The notes: generated by a model not told the origin, from the sequence alone. Shown: positions 51,112 to 62,466, counted from the first letter of the stretch. The stretch: DNA of 64,000 bases from Chondrosia reniformis (GCA_947172415.1 OX359199.1:3002001-3066000), one strand, 5' to 3'. A program made the numbers and translations.

Positions 51112-51755
51112 CTAGTACATACAACTAGTACATTCAACTAGTTCATAAAGCTAGTACTTAAAACTAGTACCTACCTAATACATACAACTAGTACCTACCT
51201 AGTTCCTAGTGTTACAAAAACGTACAACTAGTTCCAACAACTAGCACATACAACTAGTATTTAAAACTAGTACATACAAGTAGTATATAGAACTACTACG
51301 CACAACTAGTACATACAACTAGTACATACAACTTGAAACGGGTACAAACAACTAGTACCTAAAATGAGTACATAAACTTAGTATATACAACTACTACAGA
51401 ACCTAGAAACTACGACATCCAATTATTACATAGCTAGTACATACAACTAGTACATTCAACTAGTTCATAAAGCTAGTACTTAAAACTAGTACTACCTAAT
51501 ACATATAACTAGTACCTACCTAGTACCTAGTGTTACAAAAACGTACAACTAGTTCCAACAACTAGCACATACAACTAGTATTTAAAACTAGTATATACAA
51601 GTAGTATATAGAACTACTACGCACAACTAGTACATACAACTAGTACATACAACTTGAAACGGGTACAAACAACTAGTACCTAAAATGAGTACATAAACTT
51701 AGTATATACAACTACTACAGAACCTAGAAACTACGACATCCAATTATTACATAGC
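51112..51755 (-). repeat. 322-bp tandem duplication in the array
   Basis: Text containing CATTCAACTAGTTCATAAAG at 51131 recurs at 51453, and the following ~300 bases, including TGTTACAAAAACGTACAAC, repeat with very few differences. The D1 counterpart (about 18010-18350) has a single copy. The event therefore happened in D2 after the two copies separated. Confidence 0.85.
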
Positions 51756-52402
51756 TAGTACATACAACTAGTATATACATATAAATAGTACATACAATTA
51801 GTACATTCAACTAGTGCATACAACTAGTGCATAAATGTAGTTGAAACAACTTGAACATACAACTATTGCACAAACCCACTACATATAACTAGTACATACC
51901 CATAATCGTAGTAGATATAAATAGTACACACAACTAGTACATACAGCGAGTGCATACAGCTAGTACATATAACTAATCCATGCAACTAGTACATATATAT
52001 AGTACCCAAAAGTATAACTAGTACATACAAATAGTACATACAACTAGTACAGATAACTATTATCTAGTACCTACAACAAATACCTACCTATTACCTAGTT
52101 AAAATTGGTACAAGAACATACAATAGTACATACAACAAGTACATACAACTTGAGCGTACAACTACTACATATAACTAGTACATACACATATAACTATCAC
52201 ATATAAATAGTACATATACTTAGTTCGTACAACTAGTACATACAAGTAGTATTTCCAACTACTACATACAACTAGTACATACAACTAGAAACTAGTACAT
52301 ACAACTAGTACATATAATTAGTACATGCATCTACTACATACAACTACTACATACAACCAGTACCTACAACTAGTAAATATAACTAGTGCTAGTACATACA
52401 AC

Positions 52403-52620
52403 TAGTACATACAAGTAGTGTATACAACTAGTACACACAACAAGTACATACAACTACTACATGAACAAGAAACTAGTACATTCAACTAGTGCATAACTAG
52501 TACATAAAGCTAGTATATACAAGTAGTGTATACAACTAGTACACACAACAAGTACATACAACTACTACATGAACAAGAAACTAGTACATACAACTAGTGC
52601 ATAACTAGTACATAAAGCTA
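52403..52620 (-). repeat. 108-bp direct duplication, inverted partner of 3386-3595
   Basis: ACAAGTAGTGTATACAACTA at 52411 recurs at 52519, a period of 108. Both copies contain the ACATGAACAAGAAACTAG text seen in complement near 3421 and 3529. The region links the block near 3 kb with D2. D1 lost it by deletion near 18700. Confidence 0.75.
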
Positions 52621-52970
52621 GTATATACTTACAACTAGTACGTAAAATTAGTACATACAACTACTACCTCTAACTACTACATACAACCAGTACCTACAAC
52701 TAGTAAATATAACTAGTACCAGTACATACAACTAGTACATACAACTAGTACGTTAAAGTAGTACTAGCAACTAGTACATACAAGTATTACCTTCATAAGT
52801 ACCTACTATAACTAGTACTAGAGCCTACATACAGCTAACACATGCAACCAGGACAGGCAACTATTACATACAACTGGTACATACAACTAGTACATATAAC
52901 TAGTACACACAACTACTACATATAACCAGTGCATACACATATGACTACTACATAAAAATAGGACATGCAC

Positions 52971-53150
52971 TAATGGAAAAAGGATTTCTTCTAACTGCGC
53001 CGAACTTATCTTTGTAAAGGTTCATCTTTCGACTTTGGGTGCGTCGTCACTGAAGAAGACCCCCAGGGTCGAATGCTTTGCAGAAAGAAAAGTTGAAAAA
53101 CTGTGTCTCTAGACGCTCCCAAAGTCGAAAGATGAACCTTTACAAAGATA
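52971..53150 (+). mobile_element. Short Penelope-type terminal element with 33-bp inverted repeats, copy 2
   Basis: Perfect 33-base inverted repeats lie at 53007-53039 and 53118-53150. The PLE-like tail precedes the left arm at 52971-53006. The centre reads CACTGAAGAAGACC..GGGTCGAATGC, a hammerhead remnant in which GAAAC became GAATG, while stem II (GACCC/GGGTC) is intact. It is the inverted counterpart of 2846-3025, with matching array flanks. It is non-coding. Confidence 0.7.
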
Positions 53151-53234
53151 CATACACCTGTACATACAAATGGTACATTCAAAAGGTACATACAACTAGT
53201 ACATACAACTTGAAACTAGTACTTACACCTAGTT

Positions 53235-53384
53235 CATTAGCTATGCATAAATCCTACAAGCAAGGGTGTTGTATGATTCAAGCATATATAGCTAATGCTT
53301 CACTGTGTAACATCCCTATCTTGTTTATGTGCTTTTTGTGCCATCCCTACATCTTCACTATTTTTGTAGAATTTTTTTTCTCTA
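53235..53384 (+). mobile_element. Foldback hairpin fragment
   Basis: It contains most of one arm and the loop of the composite foldback hairpin: CCTACAAGCAAGGGTGTTG, then AGCTAATGCTTCACTGTG, then CCATCCCTACATCTTC. The inner arm has the TAGCTAATGC variant of the 43891 copy, not the ATAAATAATTC variant. It interrupts a region that is continuous near 2380-2800 in the first block, where about 400 array bases are missing from this copy. Confidence 0.7.
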
Positions 53385-54154
53385 GTACAACTAATACAAC
53401 AAATAGTGCATACAATTGGTACATACAACAAATTCTTGCAAGTAGTGTACATATAACTTATACGTACAATTAGTACATTTGATCAGAACATATATATTCA
53501 TATAGCTAGTACATACAGACAGTACATCAAACGAGTTCAAACAACTAGTATATATCACTAGTACATACAACTAGTACATAAAACTAGTACTTAAAACTAG
53601 TACATTCAACTACTACATACAAATAGTTCATTCAATTATATAGAACATACAAATACTACATGAAATAAGTACATACAACTAGTAATTATAGCTCGTGCAA
53701 GTACGTACAACTAGTGATTACTATTAGTACATGGAACTAGTAACAAGTATATATACCTAATACATACAACTAGTACATATAACTACAACAAATAAATAGT
53801 ACAAACAAACAGTAAATACAATTTGTACCCACAAATAGTATTACAATTAATACATAGAACTAGTACATACAATTAGTACAAAAAACTAGAAAATAGTACA
53901 TACAACTAGTCCATAAACCTAGTACATACAACTAGGACATACACCTAGTACATACAACCTTTACATACAACAACTACATACAACTAGTACATACAACTAT
54001 TACATACAAATAATATAAATAACTAGTACATATACCTGGTATATATAACAAGTACATACCACAAGAACATACAACTAGTATTTACAACTATTACATTTAC
54101 TAGAACTAGTTCATAAAACTAGTAATGAGAACATACAACTAACACATTGAAGTA

Positions 54155-54459
54155 CTGTAATTCGGGAAATTTTTGTTGAGGGCTCAAACCACAAAAATTT
54201 ATCACATGAATATTTTTAACAACAAATAATAACACGTTGTACAGTCTACGTATATGTAAATGCAACACAGCTGAGTGCGGCCAAAAAGGCTCTACTGCGA
54301 TACCTGCAGCGCAAGGACGGTTTACCGGACCCAAAAGGGTGACTTTCGTCGGAAGAACCAGCAGCAACAATCGCTCGTGCGACCCAGACCACGAAAATAT
54401 TTTAACACAAAAATTTTTCCCACGAAAATTTCTGAACACAAAAATTTCCCCAACTACGG
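54155..54459 (-). mobile_element. 305-bp TIR element, copy 3
   Basis: It is flanked by TA at 54153-54154 and 54460-54461. The TIRs CTGTAATTCGGGAAATTTTT and CCGTAGTTGGGGAAATTTTT are the clearest of the three copies. Orientation and flanking array match 19284-19588. Overlapping frames on both strands here are incidental to the GC-rich interior. Confidence 0.82.
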
Positions 54460-56471
54460 TAGTTCATACAAAATGTACATATAACTAGGACATACAACTA
54501 GTACATCAATTACTTCAAACAATTGGTACATAAAATAGTACTACAACTAATACAAAGACCTAGTACACAATATTAATACGTACAACTAGAAACTAGTACA
54601 TGCAACAAGTATATTGAACTAGGAGATACCACTATTATATGCAACTAGTAGATACAACTGGTACATACAACTGTTATATTCAATTATATTAAACATGTAC
54701 ATAGAACTAGTGCATAAAATTAGTACATACCACTAGTACTTACAACTAGTAACTAGTACATACAACTGGAACATACAACTAGGACATAACTAGTACTTTC
54801 AACTAATATATACAACTATTATATACAATTAGTAGATATCACTAACTAGTACCTACAACTACTATAGATAACTAGTATATACAATTAGTACATACAACTA
54901 GTACAAAAAATTAGTACAAAAAATAGTAAATACAATTACTACGTACCACTAGTTCATACACCTATTACATAAACCTTTTACACACAACATGTACATTGAA
55001 CTAGTGCATATAAATAGTACATAGAACTAGTACATACAACTACTAACTACTACAACAACTAAAACATACAACTAGTTCATATAACTAGTAAATACAACTG
55101 GTACATGCAAATGGAATCTGGTACATTTAACTAGTACCTACTGAGTACCTAGTTTATCTAGTACTAGAACCTACAACTAGTATAAACAACTAGTACATAC
55201 ACTTATAACTAGTACACACAACTAGAACATACAACTAGTACATAACTAGTATATACAACTAGAACACACAACTAGTACATAACTAGTATATACAACTAAT
55301 ATATAGAACTATTATATACAATTAGTACATATAACTCTTACATTCCACTAGTACATATAACTAGTACCTACAACTAGTACATATACCTAGTATATACAAT
55401 TGGCACCTACAACTACTAAATATAACTAATACTAGTACATATAACTAGTTCAGAAAATTAGTACAAATAATTAGTAAATACAACTACTACATACAACTAG
55501 TGCATACAACTAGTTCATACAACTTTTACACACAACATGTAAATAGAACTAGTGCATTTAAGTAGTAGATACAACTAGAACATACAACTGGTATATACAA
55601 CTAGTTCAAATAACTAGTAAATACAACTAGTACATAGTAGTAGTCTCATGTACATTTAATTTGAACCTACTTAGTGCCTAGTTTAACTAGTACTAGAACC
55701 TAAAACTAGTACACACAATTAGTAAGTACAACTAGTACATTGAACTAGTACACACAACTAGTACGTGCTACTAGTTCACACAACTAGTACATACAACTTA
55801 TACATGGAACATTTACATAGAACTAGTGCATACAACTAGTAATTAGTACAATCAACTAGAACATACAATTAGTACAAATAACTAGGACATACAACTGGTA
55901 TATAGAACTAGTTCATATAACAACTTCATTCAACAAGAACATACAAGTAATATCTAGTACATATAACCAGTACCTACCTAGTACCTAGTTTAACTAGTAC
56001 TAGAACCTACAACTAGTACATACAAGTAGTACATAAAACTAGTTCATACAATTAGAACGTACAACTACTACATACAACTATTACATACAACTAGTACCTA
56101 CAATTAGTAAAGATTACCAGCACTAGTACGTGGAACTAGTAAATACAACTCCTACATACGACTAGTATATAGAACTATTATATACAATTAGTACATTGAA
56201 CTATTACATTCAACTAATACATATAACTAGTACCTACAACTAGTTAACATAACTAGTACTTGTACATACACCTAGTACCTGGTATAACTAATACTAGAAC
56301 CTACAACTAGTACATAGAACTAGTACATAGAACAAGTACATAGAACTAGTATATAGAACTAGTTCATATAACAACTTCATTCAACAAGAACATACAAGTA
56401 ATATCTAGTACATATAACCAGTACCTACCTAGTACCTAGTTTAACTCAATTCAAATTAAAGGTGTTAGAAA

Positions 56472-57185
56472 ATGGCGGAAAGTCTAGTTTATAGAATAAA
56501 GTTGCTGATCCTTTTCGCAAGTTTCATCAGAACGACTGTTTCCACAGAAGCCACAGTGTGTTACCCAAAGTGTATTCTATGTGATCTCCAATTTTGGAGG
56601 ATTTCTTACAAGCGTTTCCACCACGACGATACCTTTTCCCACTTTCGCGATGCTCTCAGGACCTACTCATGGAATTGCCGTTACTTTTCTCTATCTCTTC
56701 AGCTTTCGGGTGATGTAGAGACTAACCCTGGACCCACAAGATCGTCTCGAAAACTAAAGACAAAGAAACTTACCGTTATCCACCTAAATACTCGTAGTCT
56801 GCTACGGCACTTCGACCAACTTCAATACTTTGTTTCTGTCACTTGCCCAGAGATTCTCTGCCTCTCCGAAACGTGGTTGGACCCTTCTATCAACGATTCC
56901 GAGGTTTATCTTCGAGGATATTCTCTTTTTCGTCAAGATCGAAACTGCTCAGGTGGAGGTGTTGCTTGCTATATATCTGACACCCTTTCTAGCAAAGTCA
57001 TCTCCTGTGGGACTACTAATGCGGGTCTAGAGTTTCTGTGGGTTGGCGTCGATGGGACCCTCCTTCCTTCACAGTGTTTGGTTGGCTGCTTCTATCGTCC
57101 TCCCAGCTCTCCTGTCCAGTCAGTGCACGACATATGTTCATCTATCGACCACATCCTCATCTCCTGTAAGTATTGCTTGTGGTGA
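56472..57185 (+). CDS. LINE ORF 5' part: hydrophobic leader, 2A motif, AP endonuclease
   Basis: The frame starts at an ATG in AAAATGGCG. Residues 8-20 (RIKLLILFASFIR) are hydrophobic and signal-like. Residues 79-88 read SGDVETNPGP, a complete 2A ribosome-skipping motif that would release an 87-residue leader from the enzyme. The endonuclease then begins: VIHLNTRSL (102-110), LSETWLD (131-137; E133 catalytic) and VGCFYRPPSS (204-213). The frame ends CKYCLW at a TGA, while the rest of the domain (GDFNVDF, DHYPISLL) continues at once in the next frame. A single indel near 57160-57180 thus splits an originally continuous polyprotein. 2A motifs in the N-terminal part of AP-endonuclease LINEs are known from invertebrates. 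Confidence 0.85.
   Translation: MAESLVYRIKLLILFASFIRTTVSTEATVCYPKCILCDLQFWRISYKRFHHDDTFSHFRDALRTYSWNCRYFSLSLQLSGDVETNPGPTRSSRKLKTKKLTVIHLNTRSLLRHFDQLQYFVSVTCPEILCLSETWLDPSINDSEVYLRGYSLFRQDRNCSGGGVACYISDTLSSKVISCGTTNAGLEFLWVGVDGTLLPSQCLVGCFYRPPSSPVQSVHDICSSIDHILISCKYCLW
56703..56735 (+). other. 2A ribosome-skipping motif (LSGDVETNPGP)
   Basis: The eleven codons encode the D(V/I)ExNPG-P consensus with every key residue present. In 2A sequences the bond between the last Gly and Pro is not formed and translation continues. Release would be after residue 87. Confidence 0.88.
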
Positions 57186-59541
57186 CTTTAATGTTGATTT
57201 TAGTGACTCTAGCAACCACCTCTCCAAGATCTTACATGACTTTGTCCACTCACTTCTCTTATCCCAACCAATTTGCCATCCCACTCGTGTCTCTGAGAGC
57301 ACCAGCTCTATTATCGATTTATTCCTTATCTCTCCTGATGTTCCTTATACCCAAGCCGCAGTGCTAGATCATGCCATAACTGATCATTATCCAATTAGCC
57401 TCTTAACATCCTGGTCATCTCCTAAGCCTTCTCCCAAAACTATCTCCTGCCGCTCATTTAAAAACTTTGATGCCTCCAAGTTCTTAGCTGACTTAGATCA
57501 CATTCCCTGGCAGCTGATGGATACATTTAATGACATTGATGATAAGGTTATGGTCTTTGAAACCCTTTTTCTTGGTATCATCGATCAACATGCCCCTCTT
57601 AAGACCATAAGAGTCAAAAGCCACCCAGCCCCCTGGATTTCTAAGCCTATCAGACGTGAAATGGACAAACGTAACAAGCTACTTAAAGCCTTCCGCTCTA
57701 ACCGATCCAATCAAAACTGGCAACAGTACAGGGTACAAAGAAATTTCGTCACCAACTTGCAGAGACAAGCCAAGCAATCCCATTTCGCTCACCTCATTTC
57801 CAATAGCACTCATCCATGCACTCTTTGGAGGGCTCTGAAGGCTGCCAATCCTCGTCAATCTTCACATAAGTGGAACGCTTTTGACTCTACCTACCAGTCC
57901 ATTGCAGATAAATTCAATGCTCACTTTACCTCCATCTCCAGCTGTGCCGGCACCACTCTATCAGACCTATATCAACCTTCTACTCCTTCCTCGAATCCAC
58001 CCACCTCAGCTTTGTCCCCAACCATCGAAGACTGGTGTAAATCATCTCTCTCAGGACTAAACATCAACAAAGGTACTGGCTCTGATGGAATACCTGCTTC
58101 CATGCTCAAGCTAGCTTCTTCAGTTATCAAGAAGCCCATCTGCTCCATCTTCAATCATTCTATCCAAACTTCCACCTTTCCAACTTCATGGAAGCATGCC
58201 ATCGTCCACCCTCTCCACAAAGGTGGTGATCCTTCCAGCCTCTCCAATTACCGTCCTATATCCATCCTACCTGCTTGCAGCAAGGTCCTTGAAAGGCATG
58301 TAAAACATCAGTTATACCATCATCTTTCTGAGAATGGCCTTATCTATCCATTGCAATCTGGTTTTCGCCCTGGCCACTCCACCACCACATCTTTGTTATT
58401 TTGTACCGATACTTGGTCCAAAGCCCTTGATTCTGGGAAGTTTGTAGCCACTCTGTTCATTGACGTGTCAAAAGCCTTTGACACAGTAAATCACTCACTT
58501 CTTCTCAGCAAACTCACCAACCTGGGTCTTGATCCATCTACTGTGCAATGGTTTAGATCCTACCTAGCCAATCGTTCCCAATCCACTCATGTGGAAGGTC
58601 ACACCTCTACCTCTCGACCTCTGTCTTCAGGAGTTCCCCAAGGATCCATCCTAGGCCCTTCCCTCTTCTCGGCTTTCATTAATGATTTACCTGATACCAT
58701 CACTGACGCTACCACCGTCCTATTTGCCGATGACACCACTATATTCGTTGCAGGCCATGATATCTCAAATATTACCAACACCCTGCAGAACTGTCTTAAC
58801 CTTGTTAATCTTTGGATGAAATCCAATGGTCTCAAGTTAAACCCTCTGAAGACCAACTCCATGCTACTCCACTCTAGTCGTAAGACTAATCTTCAACCAC
58901 TTAACCTCTCCTTGGACGGTCACACTATTAAGCAAGTTCGAGTCTACAAATTTCTTGGTATCCAAATTAACGACACCCTGACCTGGAAGGACCATATTGT
59001 CTTTATCATTTCCAAAGCTTCTCGGCAGATCAACCTCTTACGGAGGCTATCTTGGTTCCTTCCAACACCCTTGAGGATTTTATTCTACAAATCCTACATT
59101 ATGCCTATCTTTGATTACTGTGATGTTGTGTGGCAGCGATGTACATCCCAGGAATCAACTAGACTAGAGCGTCTCCACAATCTAGCCATCAAAACCATTC
59201 TACACAAGAGTCGCTCTGACTCCGCCTCTGCCGCCAGACAACAGCTCGGGGTTACATCCTTGGAACATAGAAGGCGTCTCCACTTGGCACAGCAAGTTTT
59301 CAAATCTGTCAAGGGCATACACCCGCCTTATCTTAAAGACCTATTTAAACCCCCCACCCACCACTACCACACAAGAGGGAGTGCATCTGACTTCAACCTT
59401 CCTCCTGTGAAAACCAACATGGGCAAACAGTCCTACACCTACCGCGGCACCTCCATCTGGAGATCACTTCCAACAGATGCAAAGACAGCCTCAACCCTGG
59501 CCATGTTCTCAGTGCTTGCTGGTAATTCTATAAACAGTTAA
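57043..59541 (+). CDS. LINE ORF main part: end of AP endonuclease plus reverse transcriptase
   Basis: The frame is open throughout, but genuine coding begins at about 57165, where the endonuclease enters this phase; the ATG at 57043 is in a shadow region. Residues 47-53 read GDFNVDF, followed by the DHYPISLL catalytic region near 112. RT motifs are NYRPISILPACSKVLE, SGFRPGHSTT, FIDVSKAFDTVNH (472-484), SSGVPQGSILGP (G530-S535 core) and LFADD (FADD 561-564), then YKFLGI and a C-terminal region with FDYCDVVW and YTYRGTSIWRSLP typical of CR1/L2-type LINEs. No stop is seen before 59541. Apart from the frameshift upstream, the enzyme looks intact, so the copy is young. Confidence 0.88.
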   Translation: MASMGPSFLHSVWLAASIVLPALLSSQCTTYVHLSTTSSSPVSIACGDFNVDFSDSSNHLSKILHDFVHSLLLSQPICHPTRVSESTSSIIDLFLISPDVPYTQAAVLDHAITDHYPISLLTSWSSPKPSPKTISCRSFKNFDASKFLADLDHIPWQLMDTFNDIDDKVMVFETLFLGIIDQHAPLKTIRVKSHPAPWISKPIRREMDKRNKLLKAFRSNRSNQNWQQYRVQRNFVTNLQRQAKQSHFAHLISNSTHPCTLWRALKAANPRQSSHKWNAFDSTYQSIADKFNAHFTSISSCAGTTLSDLYQPSTPSSNPPTSALSPTIEDWCKSSLSGLNINKGTGSDGIPASMLKLASSVIKKPICSIFNHSIQTSTFPTSWKHAIVHPLHKGGDPSSLSNYRPISILPACSKVLERHVKHQLYHHLSENGLIYPLQSGFRPGHSTTTSLLFCTDTWSKALDSGKFVATLFIDVSKAFDTVNHSLLLSKLTNLGLDPSTVQWFRSYLANRSQSTHVEGHTSTSRPLSSGVPQGSILGPSLFSAFINDLPDTITDATTVLFADDTTIFVAGHDISNITNTLQNCLNLVNLWMKSNGLKLNPLKTNSMLLHSSRKTNLQPLNLSLDGHTIKQVRVYKFLGIQINDTLTWKDHIVFIISKASRQINLLRRLSWFLPTPLRILFYKSYIMPIFDYCDVVWQRCTSQESTRLERLHNLAIKTILHKSRSDSASAARQQLGVTSLEHRRRLHLAQQVFKSVKGIHPPYLKDLFKPPTHHYHTRGSASDFNLPPVKTNMGKQSYTYRGTSIWRSLPTDAKTASTLAMFSVLAGNSINS

Positions 59542-60496
59542 CCTATTATTGTTCTTAATTTGACTAAATTTTTTTAATTTTTTTAATTTTTTTACTCCCA
59601 TTTCCTGTAAATTTGGTATTTATTATTTCCTGTATTATATCACCCGAGTTATTGCTTGTACATGACAATTAGGCCTTTTATTTTCGACCAGCTTTCCCCC
59701 TTCATGTTCTTATTCCCATCTTACCCTATTTTTGTCATCCCCCATTCTTAATACTGGGTGCTTAGTATAGTAGCCAATGGCTAAAGGCCTCCCCAGTCTA
59801 AATAAGATACTTGACTTGACTTGACTTGACTAGTAAATACAATTAGTACATCAAAGTAGTGCCTACTAGTAGTACATGAAACTGCTAACTAGTACATACA
59901 ACTAGTACATACAGATAGGACATACAACTGGTATATACAACTAGTACAAACAATTAGTACAAACAAATGGTATATTCAACTAGTACACCCAATTAGAACT
60001 ACAACTAATACAAAGAACTAGTCCACTCAATTAGTAAGTACAACTAGAAACTAGTACATACAACTAGTACATATATACAACTATTACGTACAACTAGTAC
60101 ATACAACTAGTACATACAACTAGTACATACAATATTTACACACAACACGTACATAGAACTAGTGCATAAAACTAATTCAATAAACTTGTACATACAACTA
60201 AGACATACAACTAGTAACCAGCACATACAACTAGTATATATATAACTAGTCCATATAAGTAGTACATACAACTAGTTTATACAATTAGAACATACAGCTG
60301 CGACATACAAGTAGTACCAAACTAATACTTACAACTAGTAAACATAACTTGTACTAGTACATACAATTATTACTTTCAACTAGTAAATATTACCAGTACA
60401 AATTTATATATACAACATGTTAATACAACTACTTCATACAACTGGTACATAACTAGTAGATGCAGGTATTAAATACAACTAGTATATAATAATATA

Positions 60497-61036
60497 ACGG
60501 TGTGTTAGAACCAATGACAAAAGGGCCCAAGCTATCTCTGTGTTACAACCTGATGTACTTGCTATATCTTAAACAAGATTACAGATTAATGAGTCTATGA
60601 AAGTGGATAATTATAAGTGGGTTGGGAATAATTGGAAGCAGATACAGCAAAGAGCCTTGAGTGGGTCAGGGGGAGTGGGCCTCATAATTAACAATAGCCT
60701 AACCACCAAGTATGACATTCAGGTACTAGATGATTCACACGAGGACATTCTTTGGGTTTTGCTTGATGCAATAAGGGAGGAGGATAGAGAAGACAGCCTA
60801 GTAGTGGGTGTGTGCTATATGCCACCATTTGGTAGTTCAATAGGGGAACACCCAGATGCCTTTTTCGATAGTTTGATAGACTGTTTACACCAATATTATA
60901 GTTTAGGCTCTGTTGTTATATGTGGGAATCTAAATGCTAGATGTGGTTATGAGGAGGACCTCCATGAAGACTACATTGGAATTATTCCCAGTAGGCAGGG
61001 AATTCTTGAAATTAAGAACCCGAGTGGAGATATGTT
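60497..61036 (+). pseudogene. AP-endonuclease LINE fragment, copy 2, left half
   Basis: It is homologous to 22096-22626. The codon for the catalytic Glu (GAA in SETR of copy 1) is TAA here near 60571, so the reading restarts at 60597. GNLNARCG again replaces GDFNAR. Unlike copy 1, the frame runs on through EIKNPSGDML. It ends in the 12-base target duplication TGGAGATATGTT (61025-61036), where PLE A inserted. Confidence 0.83.
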
Positions 61037-61416
61037 ATCTTTGGGATGGTACATCCTTCGACTTTTGAGCGTTTAAAAACGCAGTTGGTTTCTTTCAATT
61101 CTTGGTCAAACGTTTCGACCCTGGGGGTCTTCCTCAGTGACTGATGGTTGAGTGGAAGAATTGCCTCTATTTATAGAGGATTTTTCCCGCCATTTCCACT
61201 TCCTGTCATGTGACCCTCAGCAGAATGAGAAAAACAGGAAGTATGAATATTAAATCGTCTCCAGGCTTGATGTAACACAATGCCTTGATCTAAATTCATT
61301 GTCACCTGACTCTTCTGGATCCTGATGGCTTCTTTGACCCTTCTCCTTTGCCAGTGGGTTTCCCTGTCTGTAATCTTGGCCTTGTCCCAAGCAATTGAGT
61401 GGCCAGTCTTGAGGGA
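61037..61416 (-). repeat. PLE A left inverted arm
   Basis: It is the reverse complement of 62087-62466 with almost no visible differences. It contains, in antisense, the last ~80 codons of the GIY-YIG frame and the hammerhead-like motif. The near-identity implies that it was made at integration or has been homogenised since. Confidence 0.92.
61096..61163 (-). ncRNA. Hammerhead-like motif, PLE A left arm
   Basis: It is the antisense copy of the motif at 62340-62407, with the same core boxes and the same CAATTCTT/AAGAATTG outer stem. Confidence 0.5.
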
Positions 61417-61417
61417 G

Positions 61418-62332
61418 GACTTCTTGAGTTTCCTCAATGGAAGACATCGCAACATCGAATTTACCATGGAGAAGGAGACCAATGGTTCCTTACCCTTCCT
61501 GGATGTGCAAGTAAAGAAGTGCATGGGAAGTTTGGACACATTTGTGTATAGGAAACCAACACACACAGACAGGTACCTTCACTTTACCTCTCATCACCAC
61601 CCTAGGGTAAAAACTGGTATCGCACTGTGTCTCAAAGACAGAGCCGAAAAGATTTGTGGACCAAACTCCAGTAGCTTGGAAAAAGAAAAGGAGCACCTGG
61701 AAGGAGTACTTCAAGCTAATGGATACCCTAAATGGGAGGCTCACAGACTGATCAACAGGAGAAGGCAGACTAAGGGGAGTGAGGATGAGTGTAAACACAA
61801 ACTCTTTATTCCATATATAAAGGGACTCAGTGAGATGATCGATAAAAGCTGTAGAAAAATGGGTATCCAGACCATTTTCTCCAAGCAGAGATCACTGAGA
61901 ACCGTTTTATCCAACCCAAAACAGCCACAACCACCTATGGATATCAAGGGTGTAGTTTACCTAATTCCTTGCTCTGAGTGTTCTGCAGTCTACATTGGTG
62001 AAACTGGAAGGACCCTGAAAGTGAGATTGGCAGAACACAAGCGAGCAGTCAGGATGGGGGATGTGAACAACGGTATAGCTGTTCACTCCCTCAAGACTGG
62101 CCACTCAATTGCTTGGGACAAGGCCAAGATTACAGACAGGGAAACCCACTGGCAAAGGAGAAGGGTCAAAGAAGCCATCAGGATCCAGAAGAGTCAGGTG
62201 ACAATGAATTTAGATCAAGGCATTGTGTTACATCAAGCCTGGAGACGATTTAATATTCATACTTCCTGTTTTTCTCATTCTGCTGAGGGTCACATGACAG
62301 GAAGTGGAAATGGCGGGAAAAATCCTCTATAA
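61418..62332 (+). pseudogene. Penelope RT thumb plus GIY-YIG endonuclease, 5'-truncated
   Basis: The open frame is traced from 61325, but its first 31 codons come from the antisense arm. True PLE homology starts at DFLSFLNGRHRNIEF. TFVYRKPTHTDRYLHF (about residues 72-87 of the open frame) is the classical PLE thumb signature. A linker is followed by a GIY-YIG nuclease: GVVYLIPCSECSAVYIGETG (209-228), RTLKVRLAEHK (229-239), HSLKTGHSIAWD and the candidate catalytic Glu in DRETHWQRRRVKEA (E273). The nuclease nicks target DNA for reverse transcription. RT catalytic blocks are absent, so this copy could not move itself, although the nuclease domain looks intact. The gene has no promoter that I can recognise. 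Confidence 0.88.
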
Positions 62333-62466
62333 ATAGAGGCAATTCTTCCACTCAACCATCAGTCACTGAGGAAGACCCCCAGGGTCGAAACGTTTGACCA
62401 AGAATTGAAAGAAACCAACTGCGTTTTTAAACGCTCAAAAGTCGAAAGATGTACCATCCCAAAGAT
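62087..62466 (+). repeat. PLE A right inverted arm
   Basis: It holds the sense 3' end of the GIY-YIG frame, the stop at about 62330-62332, the hammerhead-like motif, and the CATCCCAAAGAT end that pairs with ATCTTTGGGATG at 61037. Confidence 0.92.
62340..62407 (+). ncRNA. Hammerhead-like motif, PLE A right arm
   Basis: The core reads CTGAGGA (CUGANGA box), stem II GACCC/GGGTC, then GAAAC and GTTTG. An 8-bp outer stem pairs CAATTCTT (62340-62347) with AAGAATTG (62400-62407). The base expected to be U after the stem III G is A here (GTTTGACC), so the cleavage site looks damaged. It is probably an inactive relative of PLE hammerheads. Confidence 0.55.

Larger units (their letters stand above)
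56447..59830 (+). mobile_element. CR1/L2-group LINE with 2A motif, nearly full length
   Basis: It starts near CAATTCAAATTAAAGGTG and ends with four TTGAC pentamers at 59811-59830, a simple 3' tail of the CR1/L2 kind instead of poly(A). It has a short leader, a frame with 2A and AP endonuclease, an RT frame, and a 290-base 3' untranslated region. It is much more GC-rich than the array. The right flank matches D1 near 21137. The left flank matches another spot, because a ~100-base array piece near 55912 was duplicated next to it, so no clean target duplication is visible. Confidence 0.88.

Noticed and set aside
57160-57175. GTAAGT as a splice donor in the 2A LINE
   Set aside because: The protein homology continues immediately in the next frame, so an indel explains the break better than an intron.
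61171-61566. 131-codon minus-strand frame with GIY-YIG C-terminal residues
   Set aside because: It is the antisense inverted arm of PLE A, a duplicate of the end of the real frame.
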